Shown here: piece after piece, positions 38,084-49,639 of the stretch | Layout of the letters: each line of letters begins with the position of its first letter | How positions within the stretch are numbered: the stretch's first letter is position 1 | DNA from: Chaunax sp. Z400 | Taxonomy: Eukaryota; Chordata; Actinopteri; Lophiiformes; Chaunacidae | NCBI GenBank assembly: GCA_037577475.1 | Contig: CM075186.1 | Location: forward strand, 1,497,501 to 1,561,500 | Direction: 5' to 3' | DNA length: 64,000 nucleotides | The notes under the pieces: model-generated | What the model saw: only the letters and a program-made list of their open reading frames with translations | Database searches by the model: none | What the model was told of the DNA's origin: nothing | Program-made: the position numbers and the translations under genes

Positions 38084-39033
38084 GAGGCGTTTCAGTGTGA
38101 CTGGGCTAGTTTGTGAACGGGGGAAATCCTCTGTGGCTTACCCACAGGCCTTTGCTGCATGCCTCTCATTTACAAAAATACTAGCGAGTTAGCAGCGGCA
38201 GGTGCTAGCAGCGAGCGGGGCAGGCTTTTATCCTCCGAACGCTGCCGAGAAGCAGAAGTTGGCTGCTTGCTGGAACGATCCAGGTAAGTCTCCGAGTTGT
38301 GAGAGGTGCCAGAGCAGAAGGTGGGATATGTTTGGATCAGAGTCAGGAGCCATTAACGAGCAGCGTCTGACACAAAGGGCTTTTTCTAAAGGTGTGGAAG
38401 GAGTCTGAGTGGAGCCGTGGTGAAAAGTGCTCTGCAGCTGTTTCATTCAGGCCCTCTCTGATAACAAGCCCTCGTCCAGATTGGCTCCTGTGAACAGTTC
38501 AGGGGACGGGGAGGAAATACAAATCACTGCTTCCAGCTAAGCAAAAAGCTTGTGTGCTGCATTCTCTCCATTCACTTCTTAGCTGATCAAAACTCCGGCT
38601 CAATGTGAGCTGCTGTGAAGAATTCTAATGTACATTTAGATTAATGTGCATCCTCACAAAGGAGCACATGACAGTACGGTTAATAAGCAGAGAACACTTT
38701 AGCCATCAGACGGAGCCAGCAGTATGAACAGACAGAGATCTTAGCTTAATGGCTCTGGCCATATCATTTACCGTCCAGCCCGGAGCCTGAGGCCGGATCA
38801 CAGCGGCTCCAGAGACGGGGAAGAAAGGGACACTTTCATTACTCAAGAGATAACATCCAAGAATACTTTGTGGAGGACGAGTCTCTGTTTTCAACACTGG
38901 CTGTGAATCAGCAAACAACTGCAGCAACAATTATACATGTGGGAAAAGAGAAAACTGGTCATTAAATCTCTTTTATTCTTAACATTTGGTTTAACAAAAC
39001 AAAGCTTGTTAGAAAAGTGATGCCGCAGGAATT
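38084..39033. other. Unassigned DNA with a strong donor-like site
   Basis: GATCCAG/GTAAGT at 38277-38289 is a perfect 5' splice-site consensus at the end of a moderately GC-rich stretch (38190-38283). A frame (38202-38283) is open up to it but matches nothing known. It may be an untranslated first exon or chance. No other gene signal was seen. Confidence 0.3.
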
Positions 39034-40003
39034 TTAAGGAACTTTTCACCCCCCAAATGAAAATTCAGTCATTGTCTAGTCAGGATGATGCAGATGGAAA
39101 GTTCACAAAATATTTCTGGAGCTTCACAACAAAACAGCGTTGCAGCATTCTCCTGAACAACTGGAGAAGATGGGGACTAGTTTTAAAGCGTAAAAAGACT
39201 CCATACAGCTGGTACAGTAATCCAAGGGTTTGCACACATTTATTCTAAAAGACATCATCTTCACCCTTTTTGAACATTGAGTCTTCGCTGTAGCGTCTAA
39301 GCTAAAGGTGCACCCTGTGTGAGGAAGGTGAACGAGCTCAAACTTGTTTTCATTCACTGCTAGAAGAGGTCAACAAAAACCTGCAAACCTCAGCTCATAA
39401 AACAAAAACTTGACGTTAGATTCGATGTACATACAGATGTATGTGAGTGTAAACAAAGGCCCTCAGATGGCATGCGTGCTAACACTTTTAGCTTAGCGGG
39501 TATAGTGACAATAAAAAGGAGGTAAATAAAGTCTTTTCAATCACACGTTAAAAAGTTAAGCAAAGCTAGAAGAATTAGGCCATACCCAGTGTGAAGTGGT
39601 TGCACAAGCATACATCCACCGCTAGGCAGGACCCACTTCAGCAGAGCATAATGTATGCAGAGATGGCAATGCATCTTATCTCATGGGGCAAGTAAGTGCA
39701 TTCAAGCTTGTGCACTGCATGCTAACACTTTTAGCTTCACAGCTACCACAGGGATTTCAGCTTAATTAGCGTTTTTTTTGTTGTTGTTTTTTTTTAGCGA
39801 TCCAATTGGGATCTCAGGGCTTCAGGAGTCGAGGATTACATCATACGAGTCCTTCTATGTTTGTCTGTAGTCTCCTTCTTCTTCAGGTGTTTAGGAGAAT
39901 CCTGCAACGCTAATTTACTGTGAAGCTCCAGAAATGTTTTGTGAGAAACATCACCTGACTTTCCATGATTGAAGTTTCATTTTTGAGTCAACTGTTCCTT
40001 TAA
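39034..40003. mobile_element. Foldback MITE (Angel-like), copy 2, full length
   Basis: It runs from TTAAGGAACTTTTCACC to GAGTCAACTGTTCCTTTAA, about 970 bp. The left arm (AAAATTCAGTCATTGTCTAG, TATTTCTGGAGCTTCACAAC, GCGTTGCAGCATTCTCCTGA, AGAAGATGGGGACTAGTTTT) mirrors the right arm (GTAGTCTCCTTCTTCTTCAG, AGGAGAATCCTGCAACGC, TGTGAAGCTCCAGAAATGTT). The ends overlap TTAA, consistent with a TTAA target. The interior carries two GCTAACACTTTTAGCTT blocks and unrelated DNA, making it longer than the other copies. There is no coding sequence. Confidence 0.85.
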
Positions 40004-40704
40004 CTCCCACTACCCTCTTTTTGCATTTTGACTTTTGCAGAAAATCTTAAAAATTCTGGTCATCTCTCTGCGACTGGTGCCTGGTCTTAACAACCAGCCA
40101 TATGTTCATGCTGTGCTCTGCTGGCTCACCTATCACATACTGACCACTGCAATCACCAAACACAACAAGCCTTTACATCTGTGACTGTGTCTCAGTCCCA
40201 TTGAAAACCAATCACACCCACTACTGCTACGCTACACTTACTGCGCACAAAACCCACTGCTATAATTGGCTCCACTGCACCCTTTAGCCACTCTGGACGG
40301 GCCAACTGGCAAATACCAACATCTCTGCAGGAACTGGAAGAAAACCAAAACCCCTGGTCGCGTCTCTGTGCCAATCAAGCATGACAAATGATTTTCCAAA
40401 CATGAAAACTAAAGGGACCATTTCAAACAGATGAGAAAGAGGGGCTGAGAACTAAACAGTGTCCTGGGAGGCTGAGGGTGATGGCACACCTCCAGATGAC
40501 AGCAAACACTCCATCACCCCACAAAAACAGACAGAAAGGTGCGGTTGTGAAGCAGATCTGCTTGCTTCACGGCGACCGCAGCGAAGGCCACAACCATGTC
40601 ATTAACCCCAGCCGGCAAAGAGGCCTGGTATTCAGCAGGAGAGTCAAAGAGTGTCTGTGTGAGCGAATGTGACAATGTGAGAGAGAAACAGAAACAGATG
40701 TGTG
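40004..40704. other. Unassigned noncoding DNA between two MITEs
   Basis: No gene was recognised. Confidence 0.3.
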
Positions 40705-41583
40705 TTAAAGGAACGGTTCACCCAAACATGTCAATTCAGTCTTCATCTAGTCGTCCACAAAGTCAAGGGAAGTTTCTTCGTCCACAAACATTTCTGCAGC
40801 TTCACAGTAAAATAGCGATGGAGCGTTTTCCTAAACAACTGAAGAAGATGCTAGCTAGCTAGCTAGCTAACCAATAACAAACCAGAAGACTCCATACTCC
40901 ATCCCTAATCCAAGTCTCCAGAAGTCCTGAGATCCCATTTGAAATTATTTACACCCTTTATAAGAGAAAATCTTCACTGTAGCTTCTAAGCTAAAAGCGT
41001 TTGACCACAAACATCACGTTTCATCATCACGCTAAACGGTATTTTGTTATGTAGCTGTGGAACATTTGCCTCCTCTGCCATTTCTTCAAGCATGAAAGGT
41101 CTCGTAAGCCCCTCCCATTTCCGCTACGTAGCCAATACGGTGGCCAATGAGGATGAGAAGTGTCCATCCTTTCATTCTCAACCTTTGGGTCGTGTTGGGT
41201 ATGAAATCTGGTTACTCAATACTGCATTCTCACATACTTTAGCCACATTTCCTCTGCATAGTATCGGCTCTGCTCGACAAGACTCCACATCAGGTACTTT
41301 TCTGCCGGTCGTACCTCCTCCACCAAAAAAGTAAAAAACTAAATAATAATAATAATTTAAAAAATAAAATAATTATATATATTATATAATAATTAAGTAT
41401 ATATATATATATATACTTTTTTTTCCTGTGGGTGTTAAGAAGAATTCTCCATCACTGTTTTCCTGTGAAGCTCCAGATAAGTTTGTAGACTTAGAAACTC
41501 CACATGACTTCCCACCACCTTCTCCATGGGAGCGAGTAGAACATGATTGGCTTTTTATTTTGGAGTCAACTGTTTCATTAAAA
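40705..41583. mobile_element. Foldback MITE (Angel-like), copy 3, with inserted DNA
   Basis: The left end TTAAAGGAACGGTTCACCCA leads through CTGCAGCTTCACAGTAAAAT, AACTGAAGAAGATG and AATCCAAGTCTCCAGAAGTC. The right arm (41440-41583) ends GGAGTCAACTGTTTCATTAA. Between about 41015 and 41430 lies foreign DNA, including a partial Harbinger-like end (CTGCATAGTATCGGCTCTGC, CAGGTACTTTTCTGCC) and an AT-rich tract. The central arm segment is missing. GCTAGCTAGCTAGCTAGCTA (about 40852-40869) sits at the arm junction. Confidence 0.8.
41341..41418 (+). repeat. AT-rich tract with TA microsatellite
   Basis: AAT units followed by a TA run (41398-41416), inside the MITE copy. Confidence 0.85.
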
Positions 41584-44574
41584 ACAACTAATTCGAGGTG
41601 CTGCTGTGCAGAGACTTGTCGTATAGCAGAGTGAGCAGCGTGTCTGGACTGGGAGGAGAACGAGAGGAAACGCCGCTGATCCCTAAGGCTCCCTGAATGA
41701 AACACACTGCCGTCAACCACCGACTCACAAACTCATGATTTACAGCTTAAGGCCACTCATCAATATAAAACAGAAATTGGGGCAATAGAGAGAAGTTATT
41801 TATGGGGGAAAAGTGTGATTTCTAAGCAAAACATAACTAATTATCACCAGCAAGAGACAATAGAAACTCACAATCAGTCCTAATTGTTTCTTGGTGTGAC
41901 ATGACTGCAGATAAAGGAAAGTTATAATTGATATTCTGAACTGACTTTTGTTAATTAAAGCACTGATTATTCTGCTAAACAGACTTGGACAACCAGAGGC
42001 GCAGCGCTGCCCTTTAGGAAAGGCTCTTCCACAGCGTTAGCCTGGATTCCTGTGAGGCTTCTGTTTTTGGCAGTGCGCCTTTGTCCGGGGATCAGGACGC
42101 CCGATGATATGTAAACAAACACAAAATGCAAGAGGTCTGCGTACCAGACAATCCCTAAACCAAACATTTGTATTTGTTTTCTCGAATAAATGTCAGCTTT
42201 ATTAATTGATTGAGCCCTTGAGGGGCTGGGAGTGTGTGGACTATTGTGATTTCATCCCCTCTCTGCTCTCCAGGGAAAATGATGCCAAAAGCTGACACCA
42301 ACGAATAAAGAAGCTCTAAACAAACTGCAGCAATAGAAAAGCATGTGGAGAAAAAAGTGTCCTGTAATGCGACAGTAACTTTGTGGATTACTAAGGTCGG
42401 ACACTGAACAAAAGGGGACCTTGGATTACTTGGAGCCGGGTCTGGGCATATAGGGGAGGCCGCTGAGGGCAGCACGCTAAATGGAAGTGACAGTCAGCAG
42501 ATACTCACCCCCCCCCCCAAATACAATCGCTCCCCCCTCCTCCTCCTCCTCCTCCTTCTCCTCTGGAGTCCCAGGAAAAGAAAAGGAAAGTAAGAAAATA
42601 AAGACAGCACACCCTCCCCCCTCATCAACAGATTACATACAATGAATGCACTCCCAACATAGTGGGAGAGGGGAGGAGGGGGAGAACAGACGGGGGGGAG
42701 TGCTGCCAGGGCCTACTTTCAGATAGCGTGGTTATCAGCGAGAAGAGAAGAGAAGAGAGAGGAACAAAGAGGAAGTTTACTGCCGTTGTTTTATCTGGAG
42801 GAGCTGTAAAGGGGGGAGGCACACGGGGGAGGAGACGAGGGGGAGGTAAGACCAGAGGAGAAACTGTCCAAGCATCCTTCAGAAGAGACCCGTCACACTT
42901 TGACCTCAGCTCAAAGTCGTCTCTAGGTCACGGTTCCTGGATTTGATAGGAATCAGGGTCCAGGAATGAGACTGAGGGGCTGTTGGAGCTCGATATGCAG
43001 AGAGAGGCTGAGAAACTGAACAGACGATGATAAAACACTCAAAGAGGGGATAAAACAGGACTGGAAGTAGGCCGCAGTGATGCAAGAGAGAAGGGGGGAG
43101 TAGGGGGAGTAGGGTTAAATCCATGTGAGAGACCTGGACCCTGTAGGATGGGGCTGAGGCCTGCAGAGAGATAAAGCCCCTCCAACACAGGCTGTTAAAG
43201 GCGGACTGTTGCACCTTTATCAGGTCTCAATGTTCTGTATAATTAATTGTATAATTATAACTAATTCAGTCGTTAACCTTAGAATATGGTGACATTTTGC
43301 AAACTTGTTCTGTGAAGCTGGGAGATTTTAAAAGAAGCTAGTAGCAATTAGCTGCTAGCTCAAAGAATTGGGGGTTATGAGGTCCAGGAGCTCCTCGTCC
43401 TCAGAGCAGAAGATGAGACCATTAACGGGGACAGTTAATGATCATTACTGCCGTGTTTTCTTGTTGCTTTTTAAAAAGCACTTCTTTACAGGTGTGTTTG
43501 AACCTCACACTGGATGCAGACGCTGCTGTGTTATATGTCACACCTCTTTTGCTAGCAGCATGCTATCTAAAAAATCACACTGAGGCGGCGTTAAGCCGTC
43601 ATTAGTTTGGTGAGAGGGGCGGTAAAAAAGACAAACGTGTCGGCACACCGCCGCTCAGGTGAGGACTGGAGGAGGATGAGTGGCATGTTGATGAGGCGAT
43701 AACCCCCCACCGCACCCGGGCAGCCCACCAATCAGAGAGCGTTGCTGCTGACCTCTCCACAGGCTCTATAGGTCTTAATGAGATCCACGCCTCTGATTCG
43801 TCAAGCTGCCTGAAGGGAGACACACATCAACTTTCCCAACTGTAGACGGACACATTCACACAGCTGTGGCCACAAAGACACGAAAGACATCCTGAAATAA
43901 TAAACGCTCTGTAATCCACAATGGCCGAAGGCCTTCATGTGTGCAGAACTCCAACAAGCGCTGCCTGAGAACCAACTACAGCACACAGACATACGCTGAG
44001 CCCAAAACAAGGACAACAACGCCCACTTTGTTAAGAGGAGGCCAGAGGAGGTGCAGGTGAGACTGGGTCCAGACACGCTCTGCTCACAGATAGAATTGAA
44101 TTATTGATCAGCCAACAGATTGTGTTATGAGGAATTCATGGATCCTGCATGGGCTGTGCAGCTCCCCGAGGCTTAAACACAGACTGTATGTGGACACACT
44201 GTACATGTGTATCTTTGTGTGTCTGTCTGCTGGGGGGAGCAGGCGGCAGCGGTCAACTCCAAATTATTTTCTTTGGGCAGCGTGAGCTGGAGCTCAGACA
44301 AGACAGAGCAAACAGTGAATCGATCAGACGGGCTGGGGTGATGAATACAGAAGGAAGGCTTCGCCCTCGCTGCTCAGAGAGCTTTAACCGCTCACACACT
44401 GAGTGGCTCTTTCATTGGCAATCTGGCAACAGCACAGTCCTGAGCTCTTAATGCCACCAATGGAAAGAGAGGAAATGGGATTTTTATTTGTCTGAGCTCC
44501 TCGGGTGGTCTGCTGCTGCTAATGACGCCCTGAAACGCCGTTATTAACGTCGACATCAGGCAACATGAGGAGCC
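41584..44574. other. Unassigned noncoding DNA
   Basis: No gene was recognised over 3 kb. It contains a C run (42508-42518), TCC repeats (42537-42560), an AGAGA-rich stretch (42740-42762) and a G-rich/AGGGGGAGT repeat at 43093-43112. Overlapping short frames have no motif support. Confidence 0.3.
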
Positions 44575-45470
44575 ATGAGGCTGTATTCTATATGAGACTG
44601 TATTCTACCATGAGACTGTATTCTACCATGAGACTGAATTCTACCATGAGACTGTATTCTACCATGAGACTGAGAGCCTGAGACTGAATTCTACCATGAG
44701 ACTGTATTCTACCATGTGACTGAATTCTACCATGAGACTGTATTCTACCATGAGACTGTATTCTACCATGTGACTGTATTCTACCATGAGACTGTATTCT
44801 ACCATGAGACTGTATTCTACCATGTGACTGAATTCTACCATGAGACTGTATTCTACCATGTGACTGTATTCTACCATGAGACTGTATTCTACCATGAGAC
44901 TGTAATGAGACTGAATTCTACCATGTGACTGAATTCTACCATGTGACTGTATTCTACCATGAGACTGAATTCTACCATGTGACTGTATTCTACCATGAGA
45001 CTGAATTCTACCATGAGACTGAATTCTACCATGTGACTGAATTCTACCATGTGACTGAATTCTACCATGAGACTGAATTCTACCATGAGACTGAATTCTA
45101 CCATGTGACTGAATTCTACCATGTGACTGAATTCTACCATGAGACTGAATTCTACCATGAGACTGAATTCTACCATGAGACTGTATTCTACCATGAGACT
45201 GAATTCTACCATGAGACTGAATTCTACCATGAGACTGTAATGAGACTGAATTCTACCATGAGACTGTAATGAGACTGTATTCTACCATGAGACTGTAATG
45301 AGACTGTATTCTACCATGAGACTGTAATGAGACTGAATTCTACCATGAGACTGTAATGAGACTGAATTCTACCATGAGACTGTAATGAGACTGTATTCTA
45401 CCATGAGACTGTAATGAGACTGTATTCTACCATGAGACTGTAATGAGACTGTATTCTACCATGAGGCTGT
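44575..45470 (+). repeat. 18-bp minisatellite with a 29-bp higher-order zone
   Basis: The basic unit ATTCTACCATGAGACTGT (18 bp) repeats about 45 times in four main variants: TGTATTC or TGAATTC, and CATGAGACT or CATGTGACT. From 45236 the unit becomes 29 bp by addition of GACTGTAATGA, and about eight such units follow. The array starts and ends with CATGAGGCTGT. Every TGAATTC variant carries an EcoRI site (GAATTC). Hexapeptide frames (MVEYSL on minus, ETVFYH on plus) are by-products. Confidence 0.97.
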
Positions 45471-45549
45471 GGCACCACTTTAACCCAGAAACCCTTCCAT
45501 CAGTTGGTCAATGGTGACCCACGGCCATGAGGAAGTGGACACTTACTGG

Positions 45550-45625
45550 TCACACCGGGTGTTGACACGAGTCTCAAACGTCTGCTGGTGATCAGATCTC
45601 ACTTCCCCTCTGTGTATGTAAATAA
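45550..45625 (+). repeat. Dispersed repeat family 3, copy c (partial)
   Basis: GGTCACACCGGGTGTTGACA, then GGTGATCAGATCTCACTTCC and ATGTAAAT match the second half-unit of copies a and b. Confidence 0.45.
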
Positions 45626-48074
45626 ACAGGAAATCATTTTAGAGCTGACTTTACATGAAGGGTCAAATGAATAAGAATCTCCAGTAGACAGTTTTTCATA
45701 AAGTTCAGGCCGTTTCTCCTGAAGTTGGGCGTAAACGTTTACAATGTTTAATGGTGTTTAATTCTAACTCATACTGTTTTTATTACAGGCAGATTACAAC
45801 TGAAATTAGTCAAGTGTGCTGAAAAATGGTAATGCCTTAACTTTTTTACTTTATTTTTTTATTTTACTTTTTTTATTTTTGTGATTACACCAGGTTATAT
45901 TTCTATAATTTTTTTCTCTCTCTGATGAAGTGAAGGATCCAGAGTTCGATGATATTATTGATAAAGAAGATGATGTGTATCAGAGTGATGTTTAGAACAG
46001 GTATGTGATGTGAGATTAAAAAAAAGTTAAAGTTAAAGAATAAAAGCTCACGATTTACACTCTATGTGTGAAATAGGCTCGTTGGCCACTGGGTCAAACT
46101 AGTTGATTTGGTTAATTAGCATTAAACATAATTTAATGCATTAATTGTGAGCGTTAACGTTGACAGTCCTGTTTTTTACGATACATTGGTTTGGTCTGCG
46201 TTAGTGAAAGGGATTCTGGGGGATTTTGCTTTTGCAAAGGAAAGAAAAAACGTCATGTGTTGCATTTAATGCCCAGTTCAGAACAAGTGATTTTGAATTT
46301 GCAACATTTAAAAAGTTTCTCCTGAGTCATTTTGTCATTTTTTTTAGGGAAGTCTGGAGATTTTTTGGTTTCTAGTTGAGTTAAAAAAAAAAACACCTGC
46401 GTCTGCAGCCACGTCACGCTGTCACACGTCTGAGGTTTCTAAACATCATGACTCGCCTCTCAAACCTCAAACCATAAGAGGAAAACAATCGCAGCATGAG
46501 TTCAGGTCTGCAGGAGGAATTCCATCTGATTTTGATCCAGACCTTTAATCTCATGGAATTACATCATGCTTAATAATGCTGCTTGTTTTTGGTAATTAGG
46601 ATTTGTTTTGTTGACATCTTATGTGCAGAACAAATGTTTGGTTTTAACATAATGCTGGGGGGGGGGGACTGAAGGTGGAATCCAGAAGGAACAGAACAAG
46701 TTCATGTTTTCCACTACCCAAAGAGGAGAACGACTCCATATGACTAATTAAATGACAGACAGAGGAATGCATGAGGACATCCTGACGGCAGACAAAACAC
46801 AGGGACTGGAGGTGAAACAGAACAGAACCCAGTTAAAAATAAAAACACTGCTGAGTGAGGAGGAGGAGGAGGAGGAGGTTTGACATGTCATACTGTAGAT
46901 CTCAACAGGGAGGACTATGCACAGATCTTAATGGAGGTCTGGAGTGGTAGATAAATGGCTACTCTGCCTGGTTGCGCCACCAGTCCACCAGTAAACAAAC
47001 AGCAGCCCACTAACGTGGCCTCTTCCACCCCACTTTCCCAATCTGCTACTGGAACGCTCCAGACATCTCCTCCATATCCAACTGAAAGAGGGTGAAAGTA
47101 GAAATGTCTCCTGGTGATTCTCCTGTGCTTTGGGGATCCCACTTTGGCAGCGTGTTTTCTGTAAACTGCAGCTTGTTATCAGAGCGCGCTAAGCAAGCAG
47201 CATCAGGCTGTTCTGTGTGACGAGGAAAGACACGAGGCCTTGGCAATAAGGCTTTCTAACCCCAGCAGCACATCTACTCCAGCTAATGACTGTAATTAAA
47301 GGGCTCAGATTCACCGAGGGATCGATGACGCAGAGGAGACGTCGCTACGGCAGAAGGAAGCGACCACAGGGCTGAGTTTCAAAACTTACGGGCTGAACAA
47401 ATGGGAGGCTAGCATGTGTTATGAGGGCCTGTAAATATTTAGGCATTCTTACAGGGGCATGCGGCTGCGACTCTGATGTCATTTCTCCGAGGCCTGTCAT
47501 TTACTTAAGTTATAGGCTGTGTGCAGAAACTGTAAACACAGATCTGCGAAAAAGGGAAACACTGGGAAACAGTCACAAGACCAGAATAAACCATGCAAAG
47601 AAGAAGTTATCTGCATGGCCGTCACATGTTTGATACACATAACCAGAGGCGGAGGCCAGAAAAATGCAGATACTACCAGATTTGCAGACTTTAGCATAAA
47701 ACATCTCCCTGTTTTGCTGAAGGAGTTAGAAACTGGGCAGCTGTGAGGGTGAGTCAGAGAGGAATAATGCATGTCATCAGGTCCGCCTGAATGGGAGAGT
47801 GAGGCTGGGGGGCAAAAACAGACACCTAAGACATAGAGCTATGATGACACCTCCACAGATCTGCATTTCAGAAGACGGATCTGAGCCGTGGGCAGATCTC
47901 AAGCACCAGGATTAATGTCCACGCAGACTGCAGACACACTGAGTAAGACGAGTAAAGCTGACAAAAAAAACTTACAAAAACGCGCTGATAAAGGGAAGCA
48001 GGAAGTATGTTCAGAGGTGAAACTGTTACCAGATCAGCAGTGAGTCCTTCCACACCGCTCAAAACTCAACAAAG
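45626..48074. other. Unassigned DNA with weak exon-like signals
   Basis: No confirmed gene. A 3' splice-like signal ending at 45789 and an acidic short frame at 45922-45993 (see findings) are the only exon-like hints; AATAAA follows at about 46039. A GGA run lies at 46858-46878 and a G run at 46660-46668. The remainder is unassigned. Confidence 0.25.
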
Positions 48075-48879
48075 TTAAAGGAGCAGTAACACAGAATAGT
48101 ATAAATATGGCAGAAAGAGTTGCAGCGTTCTCCTAAACAGAGGAAGAAGAAGATGGGGACTAGAAAACAAACTAAATGACTCCATACATCTCGTATGGCG
48201 TAATCCAAGCCTCCAGAAGCCCTGACATCGTTTGTTGGTTTGTCAGCAGGATTACACAAAAACTACTGAAACCTGGAGCCAAGATAAGTCTTGGGCCGGA
48301 TGTGGATCCGGATAAAGGGGCACTTTCTTTAATGTTGCATTTTGACATTTTCTTTAATTTCTCAGTGAATAATGATGGATCTAGATGAAAAACATCAGGC
48401 CTGTATACAGGGTTGGTATTTATGAGTCTCTGCAACTTGGTTCAGATCCAAATAAAAATCCAGACCCATCAGATTTAAATGTTTGGCCGATACAAATCCA
48501 GTCACCTTAAGTTAAGGTCAATTTTGGATGAGGTTGAATTGAATTAAAGGGGAGTGTTGGGCCTGGGCGGAGGGATGTCTCCTACCGAGTGCTGCTGAAA
48601 TCTTCACTGAAGCCTCAAGGCTAAAAGCATTAGCGTGTACATTCAACTCTCTGTTGTGTGTGACGGAAGCCTCGAGGTAAGTGAGTTCTCATTGAGCTCG
48701 TCTGGTGGTGCATTTGCATGCTAACATGTTTAAAACAAGTCCCCATCTTCTTCAGTTCTTTGGGAGAATGATGCAGCGCTGTGATGCTCCAGAAATGTTT
48801 TGTGGACTAAGAAACCTTCCATCAGCATCAGGCTGAACACAGAAATTAAATGTCATTTTTAGATGAACTGCTCCTTTAA
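48075..48879. mobile_element. Foldback MITE (Angel-like), copy 4, interrupted by family 2
   Basis: The left arm starts TTAAAGGAGCAGTAACACAG and runs through TTGCAGCGTTCTCCTAAACA, AGATGGGGACTAG and GTAATCCAAGCCTCCAGAAG. The right part resumes at about 48590 with GCTGAAATCTTCACTGAAGC and TCCCCATCTTCTTCAGTTC, ending GATGAACTGCTCCTTTAA. The middle (48225-48585) is a family 2 repeat. No protein is encoded. Confidence 0.85.
48225..48585 (+). repeat. Dispersed repeat family 2, nested in MITE copy 4
   Basis: GTTTGTCAGCAGGATTACAC, AAAAACTACTGAAACC, GTGGATCCGGATAAAGGGGC, TTTCTCAGTGAATAATGATG, TTGGTTCAGATCCAAATAAA and GTGTTGGGCCTGGGCGGAGG are all in family order. Its position inside the foldback element makes it younger than that MITE. 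Confidence 0.8.
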
Positions 48880-49639
48880 CGCTTTACTCATATTAAAGCC
48901 CTGAATGAGTCTGCTCTCTAAACCATAACAATGCAACAAAACGTGACAAATCCCTCCTTCAATCTACATTGTTTTTACTGTATAATCACATATTTGCCAT
49001 TTGGGCCTATTTTGCTGTTTTATTGCAGATTTTATTTTTTTGCTTATATTCAACACATCTTTCCCGTGATGAATCCTTTTGCTTCGGAGCGAATAATCTT
49101 CCAATGGGGATCAATAAAAAAACCTCTGGTTATCTTAAAAAGCATTAATGTTACCTTAGAAGCACCTCAGACATTTGCATCCATAAATTTCAGCGAGCAG
49201 TGGTCGCAGCAAAATGTCAGTCTGTAAGGTTAAGGCAGTATCTCTGGCAGTATTTCTGCTGCTGCCACAGTAAAACTGTGCGTCAGTTCACAGATGAGGA
49301 GAAACGGAGCCGGTGGCATTTCACTAGATTCTCACTAACTTTAACAATCGCTGTGTGAACACATTTTAATAGGTCCCTCTTGGATCATAGGCTACTGAAA
49401 GGCCACGATGGCCACCTCATTGAACAGAGACAAAGACGCGATGCTGACAAAGAAATGATTTCATTTTCCTAACATTTCATTATGAAGAGAAATGAAGGCA
49501 GGAAGCCTCACTGATATCCAGTGTTACCGTCAGGGGTAGAGCGAGGGGAGATCGTCCAATAGTTAATCGATGGTGGATGGAATCGTTCTCTCAGACGGAT
49601 AAAAAGAAATGTACGTTAAAATGTCGCCAAATGCACTCT
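48880..49639. other. Unassigned noncoding DNA
   Basis: No gene was recognised. The part at 49060-49240 (TTGCTTCGGAGCGAATAATC, AAAGCATTAATGTTACC) is repeat-free and could be a conserved element. Confidence 0.25.

Noticed and set aside
44659..45269. Hexapeptide-repeat proteins (MVEYSL / ETVFYH) on both strands
   Set aside because: They are by-products of an 18-bp tandem unit and are interrupted where the unit becomes 29 bp.
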